Part shown: positions 5,089-5,706 of the stretch, piece by piece
Position numbering within the stretch: position 1 is the first letter of the stretch
Layout of the letters: every line of letters starts with the position of its first letter
Assembly: GCA_030600505.1 (NCBI GenBank)
Contig: JAUVLY010000058.1
Span: 1-5,706, forward strand
DNA length: 5,706 nucleotides
Direction: 5' to 3'
Source: Candidatus Falkowiibacteriota bacterium
GTDB taxonomy: Bacteria > Patescibacteriota > Patescibacteriia > Patescibacteriales > UBA12075
Translations under genes and position numbers: made by a program
Notes under the pieces: model-generated
Told to the model about the DNA's origin: nothing
What the model saw: the letters and a program-made list of their open reading frames with translations, nothing else
Databases searched by the model: none

Positions 5089-5157
5089 TTTCCGCGGATT
5101 TAACCCTTCGACAAGCTCAGGACAGGCGCAGATTACTACGCTGATTTAACGCGGAAA
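5089..5157. repeat. Intergenic repeat element with inverted ends
   Basis: The stretch starts TTTCCGCG (5089-5096) and ends with its exact reverse complement CGCGGAAA (5150-5157). Inside, GATTTAAC occurs twice (5097-5104 and 5143-5150), and CCCTTCGACAAGCTCAGG (5104-5121) resembles a dispersed intergenic repeat I recall from many CPR and other genomes. Read on the minus strand it contains AAATCAGCG, AATCTGCGCC and AAATCCGCGG, an irregular iteron pattern. It begins directly beside the dCMP deaminase stop and fills about half of the 128-nt gap before the Dcd-like gene; the rest of the gap (5030-5088) is AT-rich and may hold a promoter, but I could not pick a convincing one. Confidence 0.55.
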
Positions 5158-5706
5158 TTAACTACTGCAACCCATAGTACAATCTTCTTTGTTTTCGTCT
5201 ATAATATTGTACTCTTTTGGGAATTTACAATAAATAGTGCCTTGATATCGGCGGACAGCAATACCGGCCATAGCAGCCAGTTCGTCCGATTCATTCTCAT
5301 CTTCTATTTTTTCCCCGCCGGTTTGAATGCGATGGTAATCATGCAAGTAAACCAATTCTTTGATACCAACGTTATTCAAGGCTTTCATGCAATCATAACA
5401 AGGCGTAAGCACGGTATAGATAATAGCGCCGCGCAAGCGGGTGCCGTCAAAGGCATTGATAATCGCGTTTATCTCGGCGTGGGCGCCGCGGCAGCGTTTT
5501 AATTTGCCGGTCTTGGGGTCGCCATCAACCTTGGCACAACCTACGTCAGGGTCAATGCAATGGACATCGCCCGCGGTCGGGCCATTGTAGCCGATAGAAA
5601 TAATGCGGTGGTTTTTATCTACAATAACAGCTGCGGTTTCATGATATTTGCAAGCGGTTCGCTTGGATGAAATTATGGCCAGATTCATAAACATTTCATC
5701 CCAGCT
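5158..5706 (-). CDS. dCMP deaminase (ComEB-like), 5' end outside window
   Basis: This zinc-dependent cytidine/deoxycytidylate deaminase family protein makes dUMP from dCMP for ThyA. Numbering from the first visible Met (5694), the zinc site is H72-A-E74 with PCYDC (98-102), giving His72, Cys99 and Cys102, with Glu74 as proton shuttle. GYNGPTAGDVHC (35-46) and a second Cys cluster (46, 53, 68) are typical of bacterial ComEB/dCMP deaminases. The Met at 5694 is probably not the true start: the frame stays open to the edge and the four upstream codons read Ser-Trp-Asp-Glu, matching the family's usual N-terminal SWDEYFM. The real start should lie just beyond 5706. The visible protein is 182 residues, ending with a Cys-containing tail, CTMGCSS. 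It is the most upstream gene here and is separated by 128 nt from the Dcd-like gene, so shared transcription is uncertain. Confidence 0.94.
   Translation of the reverse strand, partial: SWDEMFMNLAIISSKRTACKYHETAAVIVDKNHRIISIGYNGPTAGDVHCIDPDVGCAKVDGDPKTGKLKRCRGAHAEINAIINAFDGTRLRGAIIYTVLTPCYDCMKALNNVGIKELVYLHDYHRIQTGGEKIEDENESDELAAMAGIAVRRYQGTIYCKFPKEYNIIDENKEDCTMGCSS

Noticed and set aside
5242..5502. Plus-strand frame of 86 codons opposite the dCMP deaminase
   Set aside because: It overlaps the deaminase zinc-site codons on the other strand and resembles no protein family.
1..5706. Phage nucleotide-metabolism module
   Set aside because: Phages do carry thyA, dcd and dNMP kinases, but adenylate kinase with a zinc LID and the chromosomal-style repeats, with no phage structural or replication genes, favour a cellular chromosome.
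1..5706. Alternative genetic code (UGA read as Gly or Trp)
   Set aside because: All genes read through without internal TGA and all visible stops are TAA, so there is no need for recoding, although TGA use cannot be tested here.

Overview
This window looks like a piece of a small bacterial chromosome devoted to making thymidylate and other DNA precursors. All eight recognisable genes lie on the minus strand. Reading downstream from the right edge they are: a dCMP deaminase (its 5' end is outside the window), a dCTP deaminase/dUTPase-superfamily protein, a small GxxExxY-type nuclease-fold protein, thymidylate synthase, an unassigned P-loop nucleotide kinase, a DHFR/RibD-C-type reductase, adenylate kinase, and a thymidylate kinase that runs without a stop into a dUTPase-like domain cut off by the left edge.

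The organism is most likely an uncultivated, reduced-genome bacterium of the Patescibacteria/CPR type. This is inference from several things: tight gene packing, AT-rich Lys/Ile/Asn-rich proteins, no recognisable Shine-Dalgarno sequence at any of the seven visible starts, a compact RibD-like reductase beside thyA, and short intergenic repeats of a style I associate with such genomes. The standard bacterial code fits throughout. No phage or plasmid genes are visible.

Layout. 5158-5706 is the dCMP deaminase. 5030-5157 is a gene-free gap holding a repeat element bounded by TTTCCGCG/CGCGGAAA. 4472-5029 is the Dcd-like gene. 3956-4466 is a compact unit in which the GxxExxY gene is bracketed by two inverted pairs of about 19-bp iterons, dropped exactly between the stop of the Dcd-like gene and the start of thyA. 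1226-3954 is a tight run thyA, kinase, reductase, adk with gaps of 27, 2 and 9 nt. 943-1225 is gene-free: it holds a 114-bp intergenic repeat with inverted ends, a minus-strand intrinsic terminator, a perfect 24-bp palindrome and a promoter whose predicted start point is the tmk start codon. 1-942 is the tmk-dUTPase-like fusion.

How the genes work together (family knowledge plus inference): dCMP deaminase makes dUMP from dCMP. The Dcd-like protein and the dUTPase-like domain would supply dUMP from dCTP/dUTP if active. ThyA turns dUMP into dTMP and dihydrofolate, the reductase recycles dihydrofolate, Tmk makes dTDP, and the unassigned kinase may serve another (d)NMP. Both trimeric-dUTPase-fold proteins have altered key residues, so the dUTP branch is the least certain step. 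The most unusual items are the Tmk-dUTPase-like fusion, the substituted active site of the Dcd-like protein, and the iteron-bracketed GxxExxY unit.
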